Below, in pieces: positions 1-19,665 of a stretch of DNA of 64,000 nt. The position numbers and the translations under genes were made by a program. Location of the stretch: NCBI GenBank assembly GCA_000499405.2, contig HG738139.1, positions 8,456,616-8,520,615 of the forward strand. Reading direction: 5' to 3'. Below the pieces are notes generated by a model that saw only the letters and a program-made list of their open reading frames with translations, ran no database searches and was not told the origin of the DNA. Position 1 is the stretch's first letter. Each line of letters opens with the position of its first letter. This DNA is from Onchocerca volvulus (Eukaryota > Nematoda > Chromadorea > Rhabditida > Onchocercidae).

Positions 1-128
1 AACCATTTCCAATAAAAATTTCTTGATTTGTCTGTTCCATCGTTAAGCTTACGAAAAGTTGTTTATATAAAAAAGAGTGCTCATCAATGTAATTCAGTAT
101 ACTCTTAATCATTTGAATGATATTTCAG

Positions 129-634
129 TCGGTGGCAAAACGAGTGCAGACAATTGAGAAAAGTGCTAACTTGATTGGTCCTGAATTCGCAGCTTTCCAG
201 ATGCAACTTGCGTCACTGCTAGCCGATTTAGAGGAACGGAAAAGAGCGGGTGGTAGTCCTGCTCTCCATAATGATCAAGTTATTCGTGAAAAACTCGAAA
301 AACTACAGCAATTCGCTGCAACAACTGCTCGTGTGAGGGGTCACAAAGAATTTTCAAAAAATTTGATAGTGGGATGGGATAAGAAGGAACTAAACAATTA
401 AAATAAGTCTTATGCATAAATATTAAAGTTGAAATAAGTCTTATGGATAAACACATAAACTTTAAGTCCTTAAAAAAATAATTTGTCGATCGAATGTGTA
501 TGCATAAGATTTTTAAATTTGTGAATGAAATTTGACGATGGATAAATTGTTTTTAATTGCAGTATAATAGAGATGTTGCAATGGAGAGAGAATCTATGAT
601 TTTAATGTCATCTCCTGGGAAAAAACTTTCCTGA
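129..634 (+). CDS. C-terminal two exons of an unidentified coiled-coil protein
   Basis: I do not recognise this gene. Its 5' part lies before the window. The first visible exon (129-332) follows a TTTCAG acceptor and runs into a GTGAGG donor. The second (563-634) follows TTGCAG and ends in TGA, and the frame is kept across the join (phase 0). The encoded tail is about 91 residues: a charged, heptad-like helical stretch (VAKRVQTIEK, ADLEERKR, REKLEKLQQF), then a short Ser/Pro/Lys tail ending SSPGKKLS. No enzymatic motif is visible, so a structural or adaptor role is only a guess. An alternative reading joins exon 129-332 to the exon at 1884, also phase 0, which would make it part of the downstream demethylase gene. 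cDNA would decide. Confidence 0.55.
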
Positions 635-1883
635 GCTGCTCTTCTCTTAGCAATGTTTCCTTTTATCTACCTGCAGTTTAAAGCTTGAAGCTTTGATGTA
701 CAAGCAAGTATGTCGTTTGAATATTTGAGCATGTTGCAGGCATTTATGAACTTTGACGAGCAACAGCAGAGCCCCAAGCAAACTAATAAGAAGTCTATAA
801 GCAGATATGCTTAGATATGTTGTAGCAATAAAATATTCCGGATAAAATTGATCTCCCACAATGAAAATAACACATGAAGTGTCAGCAAGAGATAGGATAC
901 ACATCACAGGCTCACTCCATACCGGATGAGGATGCAGACGGGAAAGAGCACAGGAGATATAAATGTCTTCTTTTATAGAGAATATTCTGCTAACTTCGGA
1001 AGAATATTTCATTAAGGGAAACTGCATTCTGTCCCATCCTTCTCTTCCCATTTTATGCAACAAAAAGATCATAGAAAAAGAAGCCATAACTCGAAGCCAT
1101 CAATAAAAAACTCAAAAAAAATGGTCTGAATTATGCAAAATAAGAACCAGAACTTAAAATGAATCACAAGTCGTATATTTTCATTAAATGCACCAAGTGA
1201 AATTTAACTCTGCCTACAAAGATTATATCCGTCGGATAAAAGTCCACATTACACTTCACTACCGTCCTATCCTGCCTATGTTATCATTCCTCGCATTTCT
1301 AGCAATCCTCATACTCTCTTCTCAGCTAATACCTCTTCACTCTTTTTACTCTCATATCATCAACACATTATTTCCAAATACTTCTCAATCTTCACCAAAT
1401 ACTATTCCCATCTCCCTCAAACCACCCTCCATTGAAATGCATAAATCTCGACCAATTCTTCACCTCCCAACAACTTCTTTTCTGTACCTAACCCTTACTT
1501 GGACATCTTGCATCATAGTTGCATGCTACGAAGTGGTGAAATGAAATACGTCGTTAAAACATCGTTGATGTAAAATGATGCTATGATGAATTGTACTGGG
1601 TGCTGGAGTATCGCTAGCCCTTAATTTTTTTTTTTTGGATTGGAAGTTTTTCTCGCGGTTGATTTCCTTCTGTTCCTTTCATTCCTTTTTTATCAAAAAT
1701 AAGAGCGACAGGATACTGAATTTATATACTCTATCTTGCAGTGTTTTTTCCCTGACATAGAATAATTTCAAAATATGAAGGTGCTGCTTGAGTTTGATGC
1801 GTAAATTTTCTAGTTAGTATTATCAATCTACAACAGAGTTCCATTTTAGTTTTATCCATTGTGACTGATGAAACTCATTGCAG
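635..1883. other. Intergenic or upstream region of the demethylase gene
   Basis: No exon can be supported here. Two open frames, 647-1087 on the minus strand and 1188-1544 on the plus strand, have no recognisable domain. The second lies in a pyrimidine-rich tract that keeps several frames open. No Cys/His pattern of a PHD finger is visible on either strand, although KDM7 proteins usually carry one in front of the JmjC domain. A TTGCAG acceptor at 1878-1883 is the first clear splice signal of the next gene and could be a cis or a spliced-leader trans-splice site. Confidence 0.5.
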
Positions 1884-9654
<7,771 letters not shown>

Positions 9655-10755
9655 AAACGAATAGCTATTGATGTTGTATTCTGTTATTTAAGTTTTTCAA
9701 TTTTCGAATTCCATTTATTTAATACTTTTTTCTGTTACTGAAATTTTTTTTGACAAAAAGAATTAAGTTGTTAATGTGAATGTCGAAATATCTCATATTA
9801 AGCAATTTTAATGAAATCTGAAGTAAGCATAATTCAATTATTTTTAACTGCACTTTTGTATTGAATAAATGGAAGGTCCAATTTGTAAATATAATAACGG
9901 GCAAGTGTTATTTTGTAAGGGTGTTTTCTATAACGCATCTTATTTTGGTGCAGTTATTATTGCTTTATATTTTTTTATTTCCACTGATTAATTAATGTAT
10001 TGCGCATGATTCTAATATAAAGAAATAAGTAAATTCATTAGACTGTTTATCATGATTTTGATATTTTCAATGTAGTTTAACCTTCTTGATAGCTTACGAA
10101 ATATATTTTGTATCTGATGAAATTACGTATCACTTGGCGTTTTAATGATTTAAACAGTGGTAGAAGTTTATCACTTAACTCCTTATAGTATATAGTTAAC
10201 ATAAATACTTCAAATGGAAAGTTGCACCCAATTAACATTTCGTTTTACCATAAATCTGTGAACTGTAAGAATAATTGAGATACCGTATGTATGTTCGATG
10301 TTATATGAAGAATTTATTGCGATCATAAAAATTTTAAATTTAATATATTCTGGCTTTGTATATGCAGAGTTGCCAGTGCTTATATTTCAGTATTGAGTGG
10401 GATGTTCTGAAATTTTTTCAGTTATCAAGAGTAAAATTTATTTCAAATACTTTAAATATCTGTGTTGGAATGTAGATCTTTTTATGAGAAGGGTATGGTA
10501 TTAAGAAATATTTGACACATCGCATTTTGATAGGATGATATTAATCAGTTTGATATGATGAATATTCTAAATGTCCTAGTGTGGAAATTATTTTCAAAAA
10601 TCCAGAAGACGATTTTCAAATTTTCATGACCATTTCTGACCGAAGTGAGTTGCTGAAATATTAACTAAATAGCAAGCAAATTTCAAGCATTAAGGGACAA
10701 AGGATTTTTGCTGCGTTCGATTTTTAATTTTTACTGTAGATAAATTGTGGATGAA
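9655..10755. other. Intergenic spacer between the demethylase and ALG1
   Basis: About 1.1 kb of AT-rich sequence. It should contain the 3' UTR of the demethylase and the promoter of ALG1. No exon-like frame, hairpin or repeat stands out. AATAAA-like words occur (for example at 9861-9867), but I cannot tell which is used. Confidence 0.5.
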
Positions 10756-13700
10756 ATGGTACTTCGTGGAAAGAATGCAACATTGGTAGTTATTGGAGAT
10801 ATTGGCCGAAGTCCGCGAATGTGTTATCATGCTAAGTCGCTGGCGGATAAAAATTATCGAGTGCAAATAGTAGGCTATACAGATTCGGCAATACACCAGT
10901 CCGTACAGCAGCATCCATTTATTAAGTATCTTAATGCATACATTTCTGCTCTGGTATTGCATGATTTATAATCGAAATGCAGAGTGCAGTCAGATTAATA
11001 TTATGTCTTTCTATATCAATATATTTCGATTATAGGTGAATTGAACACAAGCTATTATAATTCAAGTTAGATATTAACATTTTTTTTTTTAAGTGTTTGA
11101 TGTTATAAAAATAAATCATTTTTCCAAGCAGCGTTCATTGTACAATTCCTGCTCTGAATACTGGATTACTTAACTTAATTATATTGATTATTTAGAATCC
11201 GTCAATTTTCCTGTACTTCAATTATCAATTTTTACAGCGTTGTATCACTAAAGAGTCCGCCAGAATACATATGTAAATTGCGGCCTATTTTTGCTTTGGT
11301 ATTGAAATTTTTATGGACTCTGATTGTTCTATTAATAACGCTATTCTTCCGAATTGATTGGCCTTTGTTGATTATGGTGCAAAATCCTCCTGGACTACCA
11401 TCTCTTTTTGCTTGTTGGCTGGTTGTTTCTTTTATTCCTAAAATATTTATTTGTTTTTCTAAACTGATACTAAACATCAATAGAAACAGTCATTTAATAT
11501 ATTTTTAATCTTTTATACTTTATTTCATATAAAATTATCTTTGGAGATGCTTTCTAACAAATAAGATTTCAGTGTGCTCGTATTAGAAGGGCTCAATTTA
11601 TCATTGATTGGCATAATTATACCTATTCAGTATTACGCAAAAAGTATAATATTGATGAAATACGCGTTGGTCGTGCTTCCGATCGACGAATCCAGAATTC
11701 TCTAAATTGTTCTGATGATCATGGCTCGGGTATTTTGTTTTGATGCTTTTGTATTGGGATTTCTGAAATATACAATTATTTTTTGAGGAATTTGGAAACA
11801 AAAAAAAGTAAATAATTTGATTCAAAGTTTTGTCTGCTTTCAGTAGCAAATGATGTTTCCGATATACGTGGAAAAAGAATGACTCGAGGGGAACGAGCAG
11901 TTCAGGCTGCAGCAGCTGTGGCAAATAAGAGGAAACGCCAAACTGATCGAAAAAAGAGATTTTCACTCATGCAAAGGTCAGCTTCTAACGAAAAAAATTA
12001 ACAATTTGATTCATAGTTTTCAGAATGCGGATATTACTTACTGAAAGATGAGTTTTTTGTGAAGATTTTTTTCAGATATGTTGAGCAGATTTATTACTGG
12101 GAAGGTTATTTTGGTCGTCGTGCCGATTTGAATATTTGTGTAACTCATGCTATGCGGCAAGATATGTTCGATGCATGGGACATTAGTGCAGCCACAGTAT
12201 ATGATCGGCCTCCAGCCTGGAGCTTTCAGAAGTTAAATGATGAAGAGCGACATAAATTTCTTTTGAAATTAATTGATTACGGTGAAGAATTCGAACTTTT
12301 TAAAGCTGTTAGTACTCCAGGCTTTCAAAGAGATTTCGTTTTCGTAGAAGGTTACTTTTTATTGCATTTGAATTTTGTTTACACATGAATAATGCAACAG
12401 CAAAAACAATAACACTTCCTTTATTATTTTCTTCCAGAAACGTTACTATCTTATCGTGATAACGAAGGTAAAGTACATCTTCGAAATGAGCGCCCTTTAC
12501 TTCTTGTTTCATCTACAAGTTGGACAGAAGATGAAGATTTTGGACTCCTGCTTGATGCGCTTCGTGAATTTGATAATATTGCTAAACTTTCTTCAAAGTA
12601 CGTTTTTCCAAATTAATTGATTTTTTTTCCGAATATTACTTTTTATTTTTCTCCTGAATATTATTTTCCAAATATCCCATTAGGAATCCTAGGAATCCAG
12701 CAACTCGACTTCCATCCATAATATGTATAATTACCGGACGTGGACCTTTGCGATCGTATTATCTGGGTCGCATTGAGCATATGCAGTTACAAAATGTTGA
12801 AATATTAACACCATGGTTAAAAGCAGAAGATTATCCGCTTTTGCTTGGTTGTGCTGATATCGGTGTCTCTTTGCATACTTCCACATCAGGTAATAAGTTT
12901 ATTTGATCTAACAGCTTGAGTAGCTCGTACATTGATCAGCTTTTTTTTTAAAGTGAAGATTAATGTATAGTTAGGTATTAATAAAGCAGTTTGTAAAATT
13001 ATTTTTATTTAAAAAATTTAGACGTTTTTGCAGCACTCGTTGATCTCATTAAAAAAGCATCCATTGGTTCACATTTTTATACTGGAATTGAAATCTTATG
13101 TAAGACTTATATTTTTCCCGACTAAGGTTTGGATTTACCAATGAAGGTGGTAGATATGCTTGGATGTGGTTTGCCTGTCATTGCCAAGCGATTTGGTTGT
13201 ATCGGTGAGCTTATTTCGGATGGCCATAATGGGCGTCTATTCGATACTTCGCATGAACTTTCACACATCATTAAATCACTGACATGTGGTTTCCCTCTTC
13301 ATTGTAATGTTAGTTTTTATTCATATTAGAAATTTAAACCATCATAAGTAGAATTGAAAATCATACCTTCACTATATCATATTTCGTTTACTTATACTTT
13401 TTTTGTAATTCCAAATTTGAGTTTAAATCAAATTTAAATATTTTATATATTACAGCAGTTAAATACACTAATATCAAATGTTCATTCCGATCCCTTAATA
13501 TCGTGGAACAAAAATTGGGATGCGTGCATGTGGCCATTGGTGCGTATCTATGGAGCTTTGTCAGTTGAGGATCTGGCACGACATCAAAGGTATTGAATCT
13601 TTAATTGTTTTTAAATTATTGAACATTGTAAAAGAAGTAACGAAGGCATTGCTGTAAGGAAATTGATAGATGACTTAATCATAACTCTCAAACATCTGAA

Positions 13701-13783
13701 ATATATCATGTAGATATGTCATTGAAAGTCATTTTTCCTTCGTTCTCATGGAGAAATTTTTGTTGCAATTTTTGCTTGCATAA
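10756..13783 (+). CDS. ALG1: ALG1, chitobiosyldiphosphodolichol beta-1,4-mannosyltransferase
   Basis: ALG1 adds the first mannose, from GDP-mannose, to GlcNAc2-PP-dolichol on the cytosolic face of the ER in N-glycan assembly. Exons are 10756-10925, 11238-11421, 11573-11729, 11844-11976, 12076-12350, 12438-12597, 12684-12889, 13127-13285, 13459-13589 and 13714-13783, all phase-compatible. Visible family blocks in order are [11 protein letters not shown] at the N-terminus, a hydrophobic membrane segment in exon 2 (about residues 75-100), [56 protein letters not shown] and [11 protein letters not shown]. The last is the GT33/GT-B donor-binding region. The start is the ATG at 10756; an in-frame GTG nine bases upstream is not needed. 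Compared with human ALG1 (464 residues) there is an extra basic stretch encoded in exons 3-4 after IDWHNYTYS. The last exon is uncertain: a competing acceptor gives the exon 13795-14044. Confidence 0.93.
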
Positions 13784-13794
13784 TAATTGTTAAG

Positions 13795-14044
13795 ATTCGC
13801 TGTGGTTTCACTTCAAAATGGAGTAGAAATTGCTGAAATGCATGACATATCGGAGATGAAGCAACGGGATAGTGATGAGCATGAAAAAATCAGGTTTAAA
13901 AATGGAACTGCAGAATTTGGACTGGAACCTAGAAGTAACGAAGCAGCAGTTGATTGCAATAATTCAATAGATGAGAAACCTAGAAAAATTCCATTTGATG
14001 GTCTTCACGCAATTCAAGATAAGGTTTTGGATTCAAAAAGTTAG
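13795..14044 (+). other. Alternative 3'-terminal exon of ALG1 (candidate)
   Basis: From the acceptor TTGTTAAG at 13787-13794, the reading frame left by the ALG1 donor at 13589 stays open for 83 codons and stops at 14044. It encodes a hydrophilic tail (RFAVVSLQNG, MKQRDSDEHEK, EKPRKIPFDG) quite unlike the short hydrophobic tail from the 13714 exon. Codon use looks coding and GC content is above the flanks. Both joins are phase-compatible, so this may be the main end, an isoform, or an open stretch in the 3' UTR. Nothing similar exists at the end of human ALG1. Confidence 0.45.
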
Positions 14045-14645
14045 TTTCTGCAGGACTTTGCAAATTTTGGGTAGTTGAAAAAATTCGGTTTATTTTGATT
14101 TTTTTATGGGCAAGCGACTAAAAACTTTAGTTCATTATAAATGACAAATTTATTATTGTTATCTAAAGTTTGCACAGTCACTCTTTCGTCTTTCTTTTTA
14201 TACTTTTATGAAATTCTCTTTGTTTTGCATTTTTCAGTTATCTATGTGAGATTAAAAACAAGTAATTTGTCTTAAAATAAGTTCTCTATTTCATGACAAG
14301 AAAATTTTTTTTAATTATTTTTGGAGATCAATAGCGTTGCTTATCTCATAATTATTGATGAATTTTTTAAAAAATGGATTATGACTGGATCACATGCTCT
14401 TATTTTGCTTTATTTTACTGTTAAAATTTACAAGCTCCCTTGATCATTTATGTGATTAATTTATTTGTGCATTCCATATTATGGTATTGTTTATGTTGTT
14501 GTGATGTGACAAACTGATGATTGATTATACCCATTAAATGTTAGACATTCCAGAATAGTTTTTTTTTTTTTTTATTGAAGTCATTTCGTTATTGCAAATT
14601 TCATAATTATTCCAATTAAAAGCGGATCTAAACTAAGCGCTTTAT

Positions 14646-16467
14646 ATGGATCTTCGAAACAAGATGTTCATTATTTACTGTTTAGTTTCTGTCGTCCGGC
14701 GGCTCAAAGCAATTGGTGAGTGAGATATTTTCCAAATTACGTTCAGTTGGTCGTTAAAATAATGGTTCCTCATGCAAAGAAGTGAAATTGTCCACAATAT
14801 TTGGTTTGTAACTGAGTTATACAAAATTTGTGCTTAGGCATAGAAGAATTCGTTTCTTTCTTCAGCCAGACAGATAGAATTCAGATAGTATTTGTTGTTT
14901 CAAAAAATCATTTTCAAATAATGCACGACATTATCCTCAAATAGTTTAGTGACATGTGTTATGTTTCGCCATCTGTCATTTCTTCGTTCATTAGATTTTA
15001 GTTAGGTGATCTATATTTCTGGAATGGTAAGATTCAATCTAAACTTGCTGTATTTTCTCATATTAATAATAAAATTCTTTTTCTGTCGAAATGAAGGACA
15101 AGTTCATAATTACAAATAATGCATTTACGTAATGCATTATTTTATAGCAAAAATGCTGCCGCTGGTGATGATTTGGTACATTTTCCCAACAATTCCTATC
15201 TTTATGTTCGCATTACTTATCATCAATTGCTGTAAGTTCCTTTGATATACTCAAACATCTAAAATATATTTTGAATGATTAAACAATATAGGATACATTT
15301 TAGGAAAATATTCTTGATGCATAAAAATTGCAGAATTTTTTTATAAACTTCAAATATTGTGATTTATCCAAAATACAGTCAAGTGTTCTGATCGACATGG
15401 GTTATGGTACCGACAGCCCTCGTCTTAATTTGATAAAATATGCAAATTTGTACTAATGCTCTCATTGCGTTGTTTTCCTTGCTAATGTTATATGTCACCT
15501 CCAAGCTATCGCACTATTTTATTTGATAATATAAAACTGAACTACTTTTTAACAACAAGAAGTAGACATTATAAACTGACGAGTGACAGTTGAAAGGAAG
15601 AATGAGATCATTCAGAGCCAGATTGTTTCCATAATATTGAGAGCAGTGCATTGAGAAACTCTGATTTAAAAAAAGAAAAAATTCTGATTTTTCAAAATTC
15701 ATCATTGAATTTATTAGTGGCATTTTCCAAACACATACTGCAAATTTTTTAGCTTCCAAAAAGCCGGAACCTAAAGTAGTTGGAGAAGGAGGAGGAAGAA
15801 AGGATGGACCAGCACCTCAGGGACAACCAACATCAATACCGAGGTCAACAGGAGCAGCAATACCTCCTCAGCCTGCTGAATCTGCAGAAAAGGTTTAATC
15901 AGCTATTTGAAATTATTGTTAAGTGAGCACATGTACATTCCGTCTATGCTGAAATACCAATGTATATATGACACAGTGCTAAATTAATATTTCGCTTTTC
16001 AAAAACCAAACGAAAAAGAAATAAAAATCTTTTTCTATAGAGTTTTAACATTTCCCTTTTTTAATGATGCATCTCTAAATGCAGGATATCTATCTAAAAT
16101 GGGTCAAGAAGTCGAGGGATTTGTGAAATACTGCTTCACTGCGAATAAATGTGAAAAAAAAAATAAAAAAAAAATAAGTAGAATATGATGGACTTGAGAA
16201 ATGTTTATCTTTGTACGGATTAAAAGAAATCTGAAATACGGAAATGAATGAAATGTGAAATTTTCTAGTTAAATTTATTGAATTCCAAAAATCCGATTGA
16301 GAAATAATAGTTTTTCGAAATTGCAGAAAGCATCGAAAAAAGAGAATGGTACTGGAGGTGCTGAAGTTGCAGGTGGCAAAAATGAAGAAGAAGGAGGTTA
16401 CGAATCATGCCCCGATATGACACCTGAACAACTTGCCAAAATTGCAAACGAATCTCCAGCAAAATAG
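14646..16467 (+). CDS. Small predicted single-pass membrane protein, unknown function
   Basis: Four phase-compatible exons (14646-14715, 15148-15231, 15753-15892, 16327-16467) give a protein of about 145 residues. I do not recognise it. The N-terminus begins MDLRNKMFIIYCL. A second, stronger hydrophobic segment of about 25 residues (MLPLVMIWYIFP onward, residues 26-51) ends in Cys and is a likely transmembrane helix. The rest is a hydrophilic, Gly/Pro/Lys/Glu-rich tail (SKKPEPK, GEGGGRKDG, GGKNEEEGG) that ends in a short helical motif (MTPEQLAKIA). The start is the first ATG after an in-frame TAA and an AAAAG that could serve as a trans-splice acceptor. A second in-frame ATG in exon 2 (15153) could give a shorter form. 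It is probably nematode-specific. The exons were assembled by splice logic because none is long enough to stand out as an ORF. Confidence 0.65.
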
Positions 16468-19400
16468 GTTAGTAAATAATGCATTTTAAAGAACAGAAAG
16501 ATAGAGAATAGCAGAAAAAACTGAATTTGAAGCTTTACTTATTCGTATGGAAAAATTGCGAGAGAAGAACAGAGTAAACTAACAAAACTCATGAGCTCCT
16601 GGACCTCATGGGAAAGTCCTAGTGATATTTAGACTTGGCTGTTTGAGTTTGTATTTTAACGATGAGGAGTAAAATTTACCGATAAATTCAGAAAATGATG
16701 TATAAATGTGAAATATCAAGATCAAAAGTTAAACAATTGATTAACTGCCGACCACTATATTGCAATCTGCACATTTTCTGGATATTACTGAATGTTCAAT
16801 GCATCAGTATCATGAACTCATCAAATGTAGGACGCTGTGATATAAATTTATGCACAACTTGTCAATTTTCCAACTACAAAAGTTAAAAAATGATTGCTAT
16901 GTTGCTTCAATTCTCCTTCTCATTTGAGCAAATTTTTAAAATTTTTGGGATCGTTGGTAATCAAAATGTATGGCTTTTATTTTTAACAATACTGTCGACT
17001 TATGTTGTTCAGAAATATCTTGGAATATATTTAGCAATGTTTAATTATATTTAATTGTCAGGTCAGAAGGGCAACATATTCATGACTTTATAGGAAAATA
17101 TAAATTGCATAATAGGCCACAGATGACCGTAAAAGTCATGTAAGTAGGTGAAACAACGATATGATTAAATATCACTAACATTATATCTTTAATGTGAAAT
17201 GTTCGGGAATGAGCACTTCTAGCCAAACAAATGAAATATATAGAAGCGAAAGAAGGAGAACGATCAATAATCTTTGCATCACTGTGTCATCATTGAACAC
17301 ATATAAAGGTAACAATAACTCCGGCGAGCATTGTATATATATACTTGAGAATAATAACAGCGAAATGAAACTCACTGATCCGTTGCACAGGTAAAGTTAG
17401 TATAAAGATCAGCGTGGAAAGCAGGGATGATAAGAAATATTTCCGATGAGAAGGTCGAATTTCCTTTTCTTCCTCATTCTCCAAGACCGTTAGATGTAGA
17501 CAATATCTATTAGAAAGATTGGTCAAATGAAAAAGAGTAAACCAAATTACTTACAGAATTTCATTCTCTTTTACAATCCTCTTTTATCTCTTTTACAATT
17601 GTCATTCTCTTTTATTTTTTTCTTTTACAATTGTCATCTTTTTCTTTATTCATTCTCTTTTAAAATTGCCATCGTTTCCATATATTTTATTCTCTTATTC
17701 TATTTGGAAATTTCTTTTCTTAAATGGCTAATTTCTTGTAAACAGATCACTAAAATTTTTCTACGCAAAAATTTTAACACTAATTCTTACTGAAAGTGAA
17801 CGCATAGAATTTTTGATCAGTGATGTGCTTTAAATCTCAAACAGTAAGAAGATTCCTTCGGTATTAGAGTAGTCTGTGTACTCAAGGATTTGTTAAAAAA
17901 CAATCTGTACTTATTAGATAAAACGGGAAATTAATAAATAATACTAACTTCATCGTAATTTCTGGCATTCACAGCTCACTTCTATTATTATCAAAATATG
18001 TATAACTAACCTGATAGCGCAATAAAAGAAAGAACAATAGATAAGATGAAGGAATGCATGACGATGTGGTGGCCAAAGTTCATACATCTTTCTCAATTTC
18101 ACACATTCCTGCATATGGCATAGAAACTGAAATATATTATATTTTTGAGAACTGAAAATGATTATATTTCTGGAAACATTTTATTTGTTTGCAAAAAGTA
18201 ACAGCGAATTACTTTTTGTAAATAAATAAAATTCAAAAATACAGTTAAATTCTTGAATTGTTTCTAATCTGATCAATATTTATTGCAAAAATTTCTCTGA
18301 TATGCTCGCAAAACTGTTTCGAAATATCCATACAGAATATAAAAAAATTTTTATAGGAAGTGTGTGACCTTTTCGGAATATCCAATATATGAAGTCTGAA
18401 AAACTATCCCAGACAGTGCTAGATTAATTATTACCGCAACAGACAATCTTAATGATAAGCTTAACCAATATAAATATTTTTTGTAGTCATTCGGAAGGAA
18501 TCTCGAAGTGAAGAAAGCACCAGAACATATCATTTGCTAAAATTTAAAAATCGAAGATCTCTGGAAAGAATGCCAAATTTACTTTTTTTTTTTTTTCTTC
18601 TAGATAAATCTAGAAAGAAGAACATTAAGATGAACGAACTGTGTCTTATTGGTAATTACTGACATTTTTTAAACGCTGAAATAATGTAGGAATATGAAAT
18701 AATGAGCTGAAAACAAATTCATAAATGCAAGAAACTGAAAAAGCACTAGCTAGCTAAGTTTGAATCTGTAACATATTTTTCTTCTGTAACAGGCTTTTAA
18801 AAAATCAATAATGAATTTGAAAATCCATATTTGTTTTTTCTTTCTAAAAAGTTTCTTATATAAAAGAAAATAGAATGTAGCGTACTATTATTGTCACTAG
18901 TATCAAAAAGCATTATTAAGATCCAAAATATAAAAACCACCTACCGCGATTTACGAAAATATTTCTTGAAAAATAAATTCAGTCCTACCGAGCTATATGA
19001 AAATACATGTAGTTTGTGCATGTGTATTCCTTGACCTAATTTTAAAGGATACTGACCGATTTCCAACCATAGTAACTTTTGAGAACTGCAAAGCAAGTTG
19101 AGGAAAAATAACTTCCTCCGTATTTCAAGAAACGAACGATTTCAACAAATCTCAGATATTAGGTCGTCTGTCTTCAGACATAAATCACTTATTCTAAGAC
19201 CTAGTGTTTAGAACTTGAAAATGTATACAAAACAAGTTAGCCATCCTTCACTTCCCCCATAATTCCTTATTTAACCAGCCTTCAAAACCTGTCTCCATGT
19301 TTTTGTTCCACTGTGGGACATATTGAATTATTACTAATCTCTGAAACTCAAATTCCAATAGAATAATTAAGACAAACAACGTGCATTGAAATTGATTCAG

Positions 19401-19665
19401 TGAATGGCAAGAAACGTTTCCTACTTTTTACAAACAATTCTTTCTTGGCAAGACAAGTGTACATAATTATTCATTTTGAAAACTTGAATAATTAATATAT
19501 CCATGAACAATTTATTTCCATTATACGTCACCAATCATAACAAATTATCACACATAACAGATGAAATCAAGGATAAATTAGAAGCGGAAAATTTGGAAAA
19601 CAAAAAATTGAGAAAACTGTCACTGAATTGATTATAATACAGTTAAGCTAGATCAGCAAAAACAA
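16468..19665. other. Gene-poor region between the small membrane protein and eIF5B
   Basis: About 3.2 kb where the two flanking genes converge tail to tail. It should hold both 3' UTRs. I find no exon with convincing splice signals on either strand. A pyrimidine-rich degenerate repeat sits at 17551-17690. Open frames at 16695-16886, 17181-17526 and 18351-18533 have low-complexity or random-looking composition and no domain. Confidence 0.5.
17551..17690. repeat. Degenerate pyrimidine-rich tandem repeat
   Basis: The words TTCTCTTTTA and TTTTACAATTGTCAT recur several times over about 140 bases, with spacing of roughly 20-40 bases and mismatches. The strand is almost pure T/C. It reads as a decayed low-complexity tandem repeat. 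No known family is recognised. Confidence 0.6.

Noticed and set aside
647..1087. 146-codon minus-strand ORF with a hydrophobic stretch
   Set aside because: Starts with ATG and is fairly long, but there is no recognisable domain, no splice context, and it sits antisense in the flank of the first gene. Too weak to call a gene without expression data.
1188..1544. 118-codon plus-strand ORF rich in Leu, Ile, Ser and Pro
   Set aside because: Lies in a pyrimidine-rich tract that naturally removes stop codons and yields hydrophobic translations. No homologue recognised.
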